64,000 bases of DNA from Hypoxylon rubiginosum (taxonomy: Eukaryota > Ascomycota > Sordariomycetes > Xylariales > Hypoxylaceae): contig CADCXA010000040.1 in assembly GCA_902806565.1 (NCBI GenBank), forward strand, positions 419,657 through 483,656. Reading direction: 5' to 3'. Below are positions 33,462 to 44,060 of the stretch, piece after piece. Position 1 is the first letter of the stretch. Every line of letters starts with the position of its first letter. Made by a program: the position numbers and the translations under genes. A model generated the notes under the pieces. That model did no database searches. It was given only the letters and a program-made list of their open reading frames with translations, and was not told the origin of the DNA.

Positions 33462-34236
33462 TCACCACCCGGTATTCCTAGACCTAGAGTAGCCGCCCGA
33501 CGGCACCCTCTGGCTACCACCGGCAGCAGCAGTAGCCGGGCCGCCAGGGCCGCCGCCGCGCTTGGTCTGGGCGTCGAAGCGCTGGTACTCGGACCACCAG
33601 ATGTCGCGGACGACGGCGGCGTAGCCGGCGAGCCTGCCGCAGAAGACGACGACGTCGCGGACGGCGGCCTCGGGGCCGCGGCGCCAGACGACGGCGAGCA
33701 CGGCGAGGACGAGGGCCCAGCCGAGGAGGCGGAAGGCGAGGCGGGTGAGGTACAGGGCGGTGCGGTGGACCCAGGAGACGACCTGGAGGACGAAGACGAA
33801 GAGGGCGAGGGCGAAGCCGAGGACGACGACGTCCGGGCTGTCGTGCAGGGCCTGCAGGAGGCGGGCGAGGAGCGGCTCGACGAGCGGGTAGGCGAGGGAG
33901 AATAGGCGGGCGACGAGGAGGGAGGCTTGCCGCCAGAGGGTTTGTAGGGCCGACTGCGGGTTCTGCAGGTGGGCTTGGAGGAGCTCCATGGTCTGCTCGG
34001 GGAGGATGCCTGTTGGTTTGGGTTGTTAGTTCTGCTTGCTTGCTTGCTTCAAAAGGGGACGGGTGTTTTTGGTATATTTGGAAGCGCGAGCTAGGGAGGA
34101 GGGTTGGAAGATAGAGGTAAGTGATGGTGATGGTGATGTTGAGGAATAGGCTAGGTGAGGAGGGCAACGCGATGCAACTAAACGGGTATGGCGTACCTTT
34201 CAAGGCGTCTAGGAACATGGGATCGGTTCTGTCCAT
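33462..34236 (-). CDS. APQ12: Nuclear pore assembly protein Apq12
   Basis: Small integral membrane protein of the nuclear envelope/ER; yeast Apq12 affects nuclear pore assembly and membrane lipid balance. Exons: 34236-34197 and 34009-33462, intron 187 nt; 195 residues. The first exon gives MDRTDPMFLDALKG and continues in frame into ILPEQTMELLQ, so the internal ATG at 33989 is not the true start. Two hydrophobic segments, about 74-94 and 108-122, flank a basic stretch. A conserved-type WWSEYQRFD follows, then a Gly/Ser-rich tail. Exon 2 is very GC-rich, which also creates long spurious antisense frames. Confidence 0.85.
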
Positions 34237-35619
34237 TTTCGCATCCGTCTGAAATGGATTTCCTGTCTGTAGGGGTATCGCAGGAGGCAGGTGTGCTCGA
34301 TGGCGTCTCAATAGAAAAGCGCCCGTTCGCTGTGTCCGAGTCTGGCAACTGTCTGACCGCCGCGAAAAAGTGAAGTGCTGATCGGATCCGGATACCTAGG
34401 TGTGCTAGCAGGGCAGCCCAAAAAGGCGGGCGACAAAGGTGTCCAGGAGGGTTAAACGCGGTGAAAGGTTCGAATCGACGCAGCACAGGTTAATATGGCT
34501 ATTAAAACCGATTCGAAACGGACACGTTGGCTGGTTGGTCGATGATATTTTTTGGTTTGGATGGGAGGACGGATTTGCCCGACTGGCCGGTTTTTTATTT
34601 TATTTATTGACAGGTAGATCGATTTTCCACACGCGACTTGGTAATGGCGGTGATGACGATAACTGGAAGGCGGTGGGAGGGGATTGTCAGGGTCCTGTGA
34701 TTGGCGATTTCTAGCACGAGATAGGCAAATCCGGATATGGTCCGTGCGTTCCCCGGTGTGAGGAACTGTGGACTGTGCTGTGGGCTGTGGGGTTATGGCG
34801 CTGTCGCTTGGGTTTGTTTAAGGGGTTAAGGGGCAGAGGGGTTAAGGGGTCTTCTTGATGTGAACCTTAGGAATAAATCTGAAGAGGCTAGTAAGTAACT
34901 TTCTCTCCTCTTCTCTCTTTCGCTGGTCTCAGGTTTATATATAATAATTTCTTTTCCTACACCGCATCTTGAAAGATCTTACTAACGCAAAGAGTTATGA
35001 GTCTTTTTTCAGGTAGCTATTCATCGCAAGTGCCTGCTAGGTTACGATTTCAAATCTATATGACAAGGAGTCAAACATCAAACATACTATTCAAACCTGA
35101 AAACTTCCTTCTTTACTCAATAGTTTTCGCTCTTCAACCTACAATTCAGCGCTCTCTACATTTTCTATGTCGTGGAAGTAATCTTAAGATGAAAAGTGAC
35201 TTCAGATAAACGAGCATTGTCTATTTGTTACTTTACCGGCTATGAAAATGAAGTCGCAAGTTCCTGTCCTTCTACAGCATACTGGCACTTAGCTCAACTT
35301 TTTCAAATTAGCAGCTTCACCTATGTTTCTTTAGCAAATTCAACATTACAATTGGACTGATTGCACATGTTGCTGAGGCACATCCTTAATTGGACTTGTG
35401 CTAGCGGCTACTTGAGGTTTGGTCTACCCCTTTGCACCTCGTCTCATTCCCCTGTCCCATCTTATCTGCTTCTAATGTTAGGCTCTTCAAGTCTTTGGCA
35501 ATGACAACCATAAAATCACATTACTCCTAGCTCCTAGGCGCCTTCTATATAGCACTAACAGATACCGAACGCCGAGTCTCCCCTGAAGCCTTAATGAAGA
35601 GCACAGTCGTTGAAAATAA
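34237..35619. other. Intergenic, APQ12 5' to HET gene 3'
   Basis: About 1.4 kb. The left part is probably the APQ12 promoter; the right part is AT-richer. I see no gene. This marks the change from the housekeeping block to the accessory region. Confidence 0.6.
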
Positions 35620-35949
35620 TCAAAAAGGTTCAACAGTCGCAACCCTAGTCAGGTAGAAAGGGCACATTCTCGATCTCCGTGTTGTGTTCTCGGTTTCCCT
35701 AGACCAGCTAACACTCCGGGCAGCAACCTGTAGTTGAGTTAGGCTTTCGCCATCCACTCTAAACTTGGTGTTGAGTCTCACCTTTTGGAGACCTATCGCG
35801 GCTCCTAAACCTAGATAATTTCTGACCGATAGCGCACTGCTATAGTAAAGACAGTCATAGGAGTCCACGTGAATCGTCCTATCCCATCTATTCCGAGTAG
35901 TTTGGTTGCTATTATAAGCTGATGCTCCCAGCGCCTGATGAGTCTCGTC
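35620..35949 (-). other. In-frame continuation of HET gene beyond a stop
   Basis: The HET reading frame stops at a TAA (35952-35950) but remains open in the same frame for 109 more codons, to a stop at 35622-35620. A 102-nt candidate intron (GTATCT to AATAG, a multiple of three) spanning the stop would join the two parts, though it lacks a good branch point. Alternatively the TAA is a recent C-to-T nonsense change of a CAA codon. Confidence 0.5.
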
Positions 35950-37851
35950 TTATCTCCAGTGCGGCCGTGTGGATGAATAACTTGGCGATCGATCCGAACG
36001 AGATAGATACCACTCGCAAGACCTTCTATCTACGCTTGGATAGCCTTCAAATACTCGCTCTGTGACGGATATAGTCACGTCTCGCACCCACTCTCGCGAT
36101 GTCTTTGCCAAGGTACTGCTGATAGGAGTCTTGCTGCCCCTTATCGTAACATCACACCATACGTTGTCTTGCACAAGCACTGGTCTTGTACAGGTAGCGC
36201 TGACAATAAATTCTCTACCCCTTGCCTCGACTAGACACGAGTCACGGACTTTCTTAAGCTTTGGATCGTCTGCCTCCATTTTATCCCAAATCAGTCCGTC
36301 CCTCTCCCTGGCTTCTAGGATCTTCAGTGCTTTTGGCCCTAGGAATTTTGTTTGACAGACCTTAGGGTGATTTATAATCCCTGTAATGACAAGCACGATT
36401 TCCACCTCTTCTCCTGCGAATGAGCCACGAAATACCGCAGCTTTCACTCCACCAGAGTGGTAAAATGACCTGCTCCTATCGTCCCAGAGATTCATAGGAG
36501 AAGTTGAATAGAGCGTAAGCTCCCGCGATGCCTTGATATAAGACCTATGGGCCCAGTACGAGGCAGGCGTTCGAGCAAGCAGGTATGCGCCGACATTTAT
36601 ATCTGACTTAGCGATCCATTTCTCCTTTTCGGCATCGTCTATGCGTTTGAGCTTAGTAGTCGGAAGTCGCTCGTATCGGTTAGGGCCCACCATCTCGAGA
36701 GCAACTGCGATATTTTTGAAAGACTCTTCTTCGAGGCCTACTAGCATGTAATATGTTGCCCGACCGAACGAGCCTCCCACCATTATCGTGCTATCGGTAT
36801 GGACCCCATGTGAAGTCATCGAACACTGATAGGTGCCCCCGTCTGGTGTTAGGATTTGTGAAGAACGCTTAAAGTTTCGAGGAGAACCAGCTAGGATACT
36901 AGTGTCGAATACTCTGCTTTCGGCCGGATCCCAAGCGAAAATGGTTTGATCGTATATGCTTTTCAAGATCTCCTGCTGCAATCGAAAGAAAGCTTTTTCT
37001 CGCTCGCCATAAAGCAGAGGCATGTTAATGCCGAAGAGACCAAGTAAGCAATACGCCGTGTCTTCTACGCGGGTAGTTTCTCGATACGCTGCCCACGACA
37101 TACGTTGCGCAACGCTATAGTCCGAATGGGGTTCTTGTCCACGCAACACCGGGACAGGAATCGAGGTGATCCTCGAGATAAGGCCGCAGAGGTTATCTTT
37201 GCTTCCAATATACGTCCACTCCTCGTCATAGAACCAAACATTGTCGGGCGCTATGAGCTCCTGAAGCGTCCATCCTCGACCAAACCATTCGCAGAAGGGT
37301 AGCTGTTCTTCGGGTGCGGCTCCGTGCTTATAGTCTGCGAGATAGACGTAACACACATCGGCTTTGCGGTACCAATCAAACATAGAATTGATAGCTTCTG
37401 CAAACTCTGCACTGCTCGCCTTATCGATGCAACATGTGTCGACCCATGCGTATTCGTAGCCGCGCTTGGAAGCCTTCCTGCAAAATTGCTTAATTTTGGA
37501 CCAGCCTGATTTTTGCCTGTATTTTTGCCTGTCTTTTTTTATGTCCTGGAACGTAACTTCTTCCCCTATAAATCGTTAACTAGCTGGATACATCTTAAAG
37601 GAGGATAATATGTATAAGCAGCCTATTTCAAGAACTGATAATTCCAATCTTGGAATTATGCGCGCTGAGGAGTGCTATTTGAGGTACTGGATCGACAACG
37701 TGGTTCTTAATTTCTTACCTGTCCATCTATGTGACAAGATTGCGTACTTCGGGACGTCGAACTTCTCGTCGACTGATTGCTCGTCGACTGTTTGCTTGTC
37801 GACTATTTCCTTGTCGACCAGTTCCAGCGTTCGCGTGTTGAGGAGTCGCAT
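35950..37851 (-). CDS. HET-domain protein (heterokaryon incompatibility type)
   Basis: HET-domain proteins of filamentous ascomycetes act in non-self recognition and programmed cell death; the partner here is unknown. Exons: 37851-37719 and 37565-35950, intron 153 nt (GTAAGA to TTATAG with GTTAAC branch); 582 residues to the first stop. The domain is complete: MRLLNTRTLEL start, YAILSHRWTGEEVTFQDI across the splice (about 36-53), WVDTCCID (85-92), GRGWTLQEL (140-148), then a region that includes the typical AYCLLGLFGINMPLLYGE. This matches the HET plus long variable C-terminal region layout. Between YAILSHRW and the N terminus lies a short pentad repeat. An in-frame TAA ends the frame early relative to an open continuation to 35620, so the real protein may be longer or the gene truncated. 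Confidence 0.85.
37762..37818 (-). repeat. 15-bp repeat encoding VD(K/E)xx pentads in HET gene
   Basis: Four units of about 15 bp, each starting GTCGAC, encode VDKEI, VDKQT, VDEQS and VDEKF (residues 12-31). The units keep the reading frame. Confidence 0.85.
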
Positions 37852-38837
37852 CTTAACGAGGTGCCCGGCAAGCCAGCTTAATAGCTAACCACCGGACACG
37901 TTAAAGTACGAGAAATCGCTTATTTCGATAAAGAATCGCTCTGCCTTTGTAGAATACTTGTTGAGAGGCCGTACGCGTATTGGCATGCGTCAGAGTCAAA
38001 CCAGAAGTAAAGAAAAGGGGAAGGGAAGGGAAGTGAGGTAATAATTGGAGAACATTCGAGATCCAGCCAACTGCCTGCATGCTCAGCCCAGCAGGCAATT
38101 GCCGTGATTTCCATCTTCGGAATGCCTTACCACCTCGTTCGGCTCCCGTCATCGGCGCTATCAGTTAAGACAAGTTCTCAACATCCAGCAAAACCCATCC
38201 CGCTCTCAAAAACACATAAAGATGGCGATTTTGCTACCTTGTCACTCCGCAATACCTTTGCCAACGAAATTTTAAAAAGTGACTTTAATTAGCGCTGGTA
38301 GATATTTGAGTTAACTATATGTCTACTTAACTATTTTTGAGTTGACTATATATGTCTACTTAACTATCTTCGAGTTAAGTTTAAGTTGAAAAAGTCATGG
38401 GGAGTGAAAGTGAAGTGCTATATCGGCGAAATTGAGATTCGTCGGACCGGTTTGTGGCTGGCTCATATGGCTTTACCTATTTATAGCTTACTCGATGTCG
38501 CATCAACTTAGAAAAGAGGGGATACCTCCGCGGCCCCCCACGCTTCATCGGATATGCACTGAGGTATGGCTAACCAATCAGAGCTAAGCAGAGTTCGCGA
38601 AGGGAAGGAGTTCGCGAAGCGAGCAGGACAAGCAGTTGGTTAAAAATATGTTACAATATAACCTTAAACGAATGTAAATACTTCAAATATAATATACAAA
38701 GTGTAGCCTCTAAAAAACAAAAAACGCATGCCCGTACCAACCGCAATGTTCTCTTAATATGCCGCGTGAAGAATGAAGAAAAGAGCTAGCACCTCCACGG
38801 CGCCCCGTTTTCCGGCCGCGAGATACGTAGGCTACTC
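37852..38837. other. Intergenic, HET 5' to secreted protein 3'
   Basis: About 1 kb with no gene seen. It contains a tandem duplication (38308-38371), a 12-bp direct repeat GAGTTCGCGAAG (38591-38602 and 38608-38619), and a GC-rich patch around 38525 in AT-rich surroundings. Confidence 0.6.
38308..38371. repeat. Tandem direct repeat of about 31 bp
   Basis: Two copies of a unit running GAGTT(A/G)ACTATATGTCTACTTAACTAT, one with an extra TA, followed by a partial third GAGTTAAG. No coding potential. Confidence 0.75.
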
Positions 38838-39403
38838 CTAAGCTTCAAATTCGACGGCGATGTCCTCGCTGCGGCGGCTGTTCGGGTTGGACGAAACGCA
38901 CTCTCCAGGGTTAGGATCGGAGCTGTAGCGGCAGATGTCAGTACATTGTAGACTCGCGGGAATCAGTTGGATGACCACCCACATAATTTCCCACACCTTC
39001 TCCTGCTTGCTTCTGCCACCGTACTGGCAAGCGTATGCTTCACGGGACAGGTAGTCTTTAACGGTTGCCTCGCTGATATCCCTGGGCTTGCCGTCGGTGT
39101 TCTGCAGTGGAAGAAGTATTAGCAAAAATCCCAGGCTCATTCGTAGATGAACGAATTTCTTCTCACCTTGACATAGAACTTCCACTTGTTCTGAAACGTG
39201 TCCATGGCGCACTGCTGACGCTCCTCGTTGGAAAGGTACTGTCCCTTTAGAAGAGCAGCAACGGAATCGATAATCTTGTGCTCGTTCAGACCCTTCCCGA
39301 ACTGGCCATCGCCCTGGCCATCGCCGTCACCACGCTTGTAGCACCCGGCAGAGGCTCCGGCAGCTACAGAGAGGAGAGTGATGGTGATGCTAGAGAACTT
39401 CAT
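38838..39403 (-). CDS. Small secreted cysteine-containing protein
   Basis: Exons 39403-39167 and 39101-38838, with a 65-nt intron (GTGAGA to CTGCAG); 166 residues. A clear signal peptide ends near residue 19 (MKFSSITITLLSVAAGASA). The mature part starts GCYKRGDGDGQGDGQ and has six cysteines, enough for three disulfides, plus a Tyr/Trp-containing core. Splicing is supported because the unspliced frame ends within 10 codons, while the joined frame continues for 87. I recognise no family. Size, secretion signal and cysteine content make it an effector-like candidate, which is inference only. Confidence 0.75.
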
Positions 39404-41269
39404 TGTAATGGTGTTTGACTGTAAAGTGTATGGAAAAGAAGACTGAAAGTGCTTTTGTGTTTGTTAGATATGTTAGATATGTTTCGAGATTGTGTTGAGT
39501 GATGATAGTAAAAATAAGTCGGCATTAAGGAGGAAAGCTGGATATACTTATACTTTACAATAGCTCCTATCTCGCCATACCTGTAAGTTAATTGCATCTC
39601 GGCTCGCCCCTCTGGAAGCGTCGTGAAATCTATTCTAGGTCAGTGATGTCAGTGATGGCAATCACGACGAGCATCTCAAGGCTAGGCATCTCTGACTTTG
39701 GTGTGACAAGAGGTATGTGTGGTCCATTACGTCACAAGGCTGTGTCATAAATAGCATCTTTCTAGATATTAATCTTTCAAAATATTGCTGAACTCGTGTG
39801 TGCTCAGCGCTAACGTTCCTTCTAGGTACAGCAGAATTAATTAATGGAACTGGTATGGCTGGCACATCGTGTAATCCTAGGGATTACTACTTTCGTCTAT
39901 TAAAACTTTTTATATTAGATATGATTGGTCTACTAGAGATCATTGGCGATCATCCCCGTTTCGGTAATGGATTATACGGTACGGAATGCCGAAGTCTTGG
40001 CATTTTCGGCAGGAAGAGATTAACATGCGTTAAATCTCGGTCTTACTTAATATTCGATTTCATTAAAATAAAGGTACGTAATGGCGTTGCAAGTTGTTCG
40101 TGTGTTAAACGGACTGTACTTTTCAACGTCATTACTACCACGGCGAGCTCAAGAAAAATAAAAATAACTTTCCTCCTCGGCAAGTATCTATTACCTTTCT
40201 CGTTCCTTAGCTGAGCTCATAATCATCATCATCTCGGACTGGGATCTCTAGTCTCTTGGCTGACTATGATACAATTACTGGAATGCCATAACTTACCTCA
40301 TATGACATACCGGCGCGATACAAGAGCTAGCTCGCCGAACTAATAGCCTAAGCCTTCTTAATCTGAAACATCATTACTACTGTGAGTGCTGCTTAGCCAC
40401 TGGCTGGGAAGTGCCTCGGCCGGTTGATGGTTCCTGAGTCTTGCATTGATTCCTTGTAGTTGTCTCGAAGACAGCTACCGGCAGTCCAGAGTACCATTTT
40501 CTACAAAATCGACAGTATTCTTTTTAGTGGCTTTTTGAGATGTATTATCGAACAACTGCGCTGGCACACAACTGTAGAAATATTCAAGACAGCCTAGGGT
40601 TAATTTCCTTGTGAAATTTTATTTCATTAGAGAACTAAGACGATAATTTAAGATTGTTCTAATAAAATCTATGCGTCTCCAAGTGTAATTTTAGCGGTAG
40701 CCCGGTAGATTTTTTAACCGAGCGTATGTTTGGCCAAAGTGTCAAATAGTTTCTCATAGCGTTTAGCTTTCCTACTCCCCGGAAATATGTTTATTTTACC
40801 TTGTAAATATACCAGCATAGCTAATTTCTTCCGAGTACATAATTATTGAACACCTTTATAAAACCTTTGAAATCTATTATACGGAAAAAAACTACCCCTT
40901 AGACATAAGAGTTATGAGCTATTCAGCTTCCTCCATTACAGCAGCTAGCAGGCCTATAGAAGCCTTGGTCGATATAATGGCTTATAAGATTTGTCTGCTA
41001 TTATTTTCTAGTTCGACCGGTTTAGTAGTATGCACTTGGGGATATAATATGTCACATCAAGTCTTTTTTCGAAACATGTCGCCTGATAATAATCCCAAAT
41101 ATATTTTCTAACTCTAATTAAAAGAATGACGTTTAATTTCAAATGCTATCCCAAGATATCAATGAACAAATATTCCAACCATGTGAAACGAGTGTTGTGC
41201 CTGATTGTTCCCATCCAACAAGACTTCGGGGCTCCCTGAACCGGTTGCGATAGCCGTCCTTGTCGTTTC
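39404..41269. other. Intergenic, AT-rich
   Basis: About 1.9 kb of moderately AT-rich DNA between two secreted-protein genes. The open frames (for example 39798-40214, plus) have no domain or codon signature. It could be decayed repeat DNA, but I see no element ends. Confidence 0.6.
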
Positions 41270-41632
41270 TTAAGTCGGAGCGATTCCCAATCCAAGAATG
41301 TTATAAGCTTGCTGCGTTTCGTCTGCCGCTGGCAGGCGGGGGCGCCAATTGCGGTGCGCTTTATAGTCACGTTCTATGCCGCCCGTGTCCTGGTTTTGAA
41401 ACAGAGTGTCTTTAACCCATGCAAACGCTTGAGTCTGCTGATCACCTGAGATATTTCGGTTAAGTCCGTTAAACCTGCGATAGTCGTTCAAGCCGTAGAT
41501 TAAAGTTGCCTGGTCCACGGACATTGTGGCCCAGGTGGCTCTCACTTCTAATTTATCGCCGGTGGGTGCAGCATTCGTGATTCCGCTTGTGGCAAGGGCC
41601 AGGAAAAGTACCGAGAGGTTTGTGAAACGCAT
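41270..41632 (-). CDS. Small secreted protein, cysteine-free
   Basis: A single exon of 120 codons. A signal peptide is evident (MRFTNLSVLFLALATSGITNA), followed by a short propeptide-like APTGDKLEVR. The mature part is about 95 residues, has no cysteine, and is rich in Asn, Gln and Arg with two Trp. I recognise no family. A continuation by splicing is possible but not needed. Confidence 0.65.
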   Translation of the reverse strand: MRFTNLSVLFLALATSGITNAAPTGDKLEVRATWATMSVDQATLIYGLNDYRRFNGLNRNISGDQQTQAFAWVKDTLFQNQDTGGIERDYKAHRNWRPRLPAADETQQAYNILGLGIAPT

Positions 41633-42753
41633 CGTCGATGGCTAATGGGTGTTTTTATATTGAAGGAATAGCTGATAGATGATAGAATGTTGATATGCTT
41701 TGTAATGTCTTTGAGGGATGGGTTGATGTCGAGAGTTGATATGGAATGGAAACGCAAACTTGTCTGTGTTATATAGACTTTTCAAACTCTGCCATTTTCA
41801 GTAGATTATATTGCCATCTAACCCCTTTCGCAGTGCCTCGCCGCAAATAGAAATTATACGGACCAATAACGTCATTTCGTACATTTGAAGACTTGGATTG
41901 TTCTTTTTTCAACAGTGGGCTCCCCGTCTGATCTCGTTTGAAACCGATGTCTAAGTGGTGTCATTGGGAAGACCAGAAAATCAGTAGTTCACGAACCAAC
42001 GTCATCGCTTTGATTATCATCGGCTATTCTATACAATTATTACCCCAGAATAGGATGCTTATGGGCCCGAGTTAATTGCCTGCCTAGCGGGCTGCTGCCG
42101 TCAAGCGATAAGCGCAGATCACTATCGTCTCATCCTACTTGGTGAGCAGACCCACTAGATACTACCTCACCGCAGAAAAAGGGGTACAGCCAGATAGCGC
42201 TGATAGGAATCGAACCTAACACCCCTTAGGTATAAGATACATTCCAGTACCGCCTCGCCACTTTAACCCGGAAATTTTGTTGGATGCCATGTTAGGCGCG
42301 AAATCCCAATGCCAGAAACCAAAGATCACGGCCAAGTATGACGATGAATCTAGGAAAACTATCTAAACAGTGTTCTGTGTAATGACATAGTCAGTCTCAC
42401 AGTACTAATAATAGGCCGCTCCGGATACCTACCGCCATGCAGATCTGAGATCTGCGTTACTCTTATAAAGTCTCTAGCTACCTAAGGTAGCTAGGCATAT
42501 ATCTTACGAGGTAGCATCAAAATAGAAACTCTAGGTCTTATTTATGAACAATGGTGGTTACCTAGCTAGAACCCTGCGGCATAAATAGATGGTGAGGCCA
42601 TTAGCAAGGCAAATCTAGGTCGACGTGACATGAATGTTTTCTTATATATTCGAACTTCCTCTCCAATCTTAAGCAAATGTCACCGCGCCCAACTCCAACG
42701 TCCATAGCCAGCCAAAGAGACCATCATCTGTCATTCGCACGACTTCGAAAATC
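41633..42753. other. Intergenic with a tRNA-like element
   Basis: About 1.1 kb without a protein gene. It contains the tRNA-like element described separately and short palindromic CCTA/TAGG sequences around 42480-42500. Confidence 0.6.
42198..42272 (-). pseudogene. tRNA-like element with A and B boxes (relic or SINE head)
   Basis: On the minus strand, an A-box-like TGGCGAGGCGG (42260-42250) is followed about 33 bases later by a perfect B box GGTTCGATTCC (42216-42206). The predicted anticodon loop reads ATCTTAT (CTT, Lys-type), but its stem pairs in only 3 of 5 positions and the acceptor ends do not pair. It is therefore not a working tRNA. It could be a decayed tRNA gene or the 5' head of a tRNA-derived SINE. 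Confidence 0.4.
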
Positions 42754-43478
42754 ATGTTTTATCTCCAAATCTTCCTCCTAGCTCTTACAAGCCAATGCGT
42801 TCTGGTCTGTGGGAACCCGTGTTACAGGGCGTCATAAAAGTCGCTGACTTCCTCGCATAGGGGCTAACAACCGGTCTCGATCCCCGAACTGATGCATCGA
42901 CGAGTGTAAAAGGTCGGCCGCCCAGGTTACTGATTGACCGGTTTGACCAAAGCGGCCTCGAATTCCACCTCTGGGTGGAGCGGATGATCGACGAGGGTCA
43001 TCTGCTCCCAGCCGCCGCGAACGATAGCCTACTCGTCGTTCGCGAAGACAGCTGGTCGACCAAGCTCAAGAACGTGGGCTGCAATAAAGTCGTCGGGAAC
43101 CGCGAACTGGTTCACTCGACGCAGGAGCACTTCTGCGGCTTCGTGCAGAAGGCGGAGAAGCTCAAGGCCCAGGTGATGAAGGACGAAGTGACGAACATCC
43201 TGTGTCCCAACGGTAGTATCTGCACGCTCGGGCTCCAGGCGAGCTTCAACTTCTTCAACGTTTACCAGGTGGACAAGGTGGATGATTTCTTCAAAATGTG
43301 CAACGAGATGTTCGATAGCCTTAATAACGCTTGCCCCAACACCGGTGGCGTAGCAGAAGCCTCGCTCCTCAAGAATGGTAAAGAGGTAGAGAAGGGCAAG
43401 ATAGAGGCGACTTGGACTCAGGAAGACGGACATTGCACGCCGTCCAAGACGACCGAGTGTCACGTGCATCATGTTTAA
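42754..43478 (+). CDS. Cysteine-rich secreted-type protein (5' structure uncertain)
   Basis: The main open part, about 42861-43478, encodes roughly 205 residues: DRFDQSGLEFHLWVERM, then a region with eight cysteines, including NILCPNGSICTLG, and an end CHVHHV. GC content and codon use are coding-like. Upstream, an ATG at 42754 opens MFYLQIFLLALTSQCVL, a good signal peptide, which must be joined by an intron. The only phase-compatible join I found is 42805-42860, with a GCTGAC branch and TAG acceptor but a poor GTCTGT donor. I do not recognise the family. The coding status of 42861-43478 is much firmer than the first exon. Confidence 0.6.
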
Positions 43479-44060
43479 CATGGCAGCCTCAACGATGCCA
43501 CGGAGGTTAGAGGTTAGAGACTACTGTCTCGGCAGTGACGGCAATGACGGGGTGACATTATACAGGGCTTATCATATTTTAATGTATTAAAATATCTTTT
43601 TTTTCCCGCGCTTTAATAAATGTATTCAAGTATGGTCAGACTAAATGTAACGGTAACTTCGAATGAATTAAAGAATATAGTGTGTCTAGGTAGGTTTGGT
43701 CCCCTATTGGGCTTATTCTCGTGTACAGAGCGTAGATCCAGGTCGAACTTCCAAATGTCAGCCCGATCGGAGATTTGTTGATGTACCGGGGCGAGGAGCC
43801 ATCGCCGTGGGTTTCAGTACCTTAAGTTAGCCCTCAACCAAGCAATTCACTGTTTTCGGTATGGGATCTGAGATTCCACCTAAATTGAGGGGGTCTATAG
43901 CAAGATGCCTGCAATCAGAACCTTTTTACGTGTCCTGCTTCCCAAATGAATACTGATTTTCTCAACTTAAATGGTCATATGTAAAGAAATATTGTAGAAA
44001 CAGCCGAACTCCCAACAGTCCGTGGTCTCGCATCTCAAGATTGGTCATGCATGTGCTTTT
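43479..44060. other. Intergenic
   Basis: 582 bp between convergent genes. An AT-rich run with a T8 tract near 43600 fits a 3' end. Nothing else is seen. Confidence 0.65.

Noticed and set aside
33514..34311. 265-aa Arg/Pro-rich frame opposite in phase to APQ12
   Set aside because: A shadow frame caused by the very GC-rich APQ12 exon and its intron; extreme Arg/Pro composition and no motif.
39798..40214. 138-aa plus-strand frame
   Set aside because: AT-rich chance frame with no recognised motif; it begins in the region upstream of a divergent gene.
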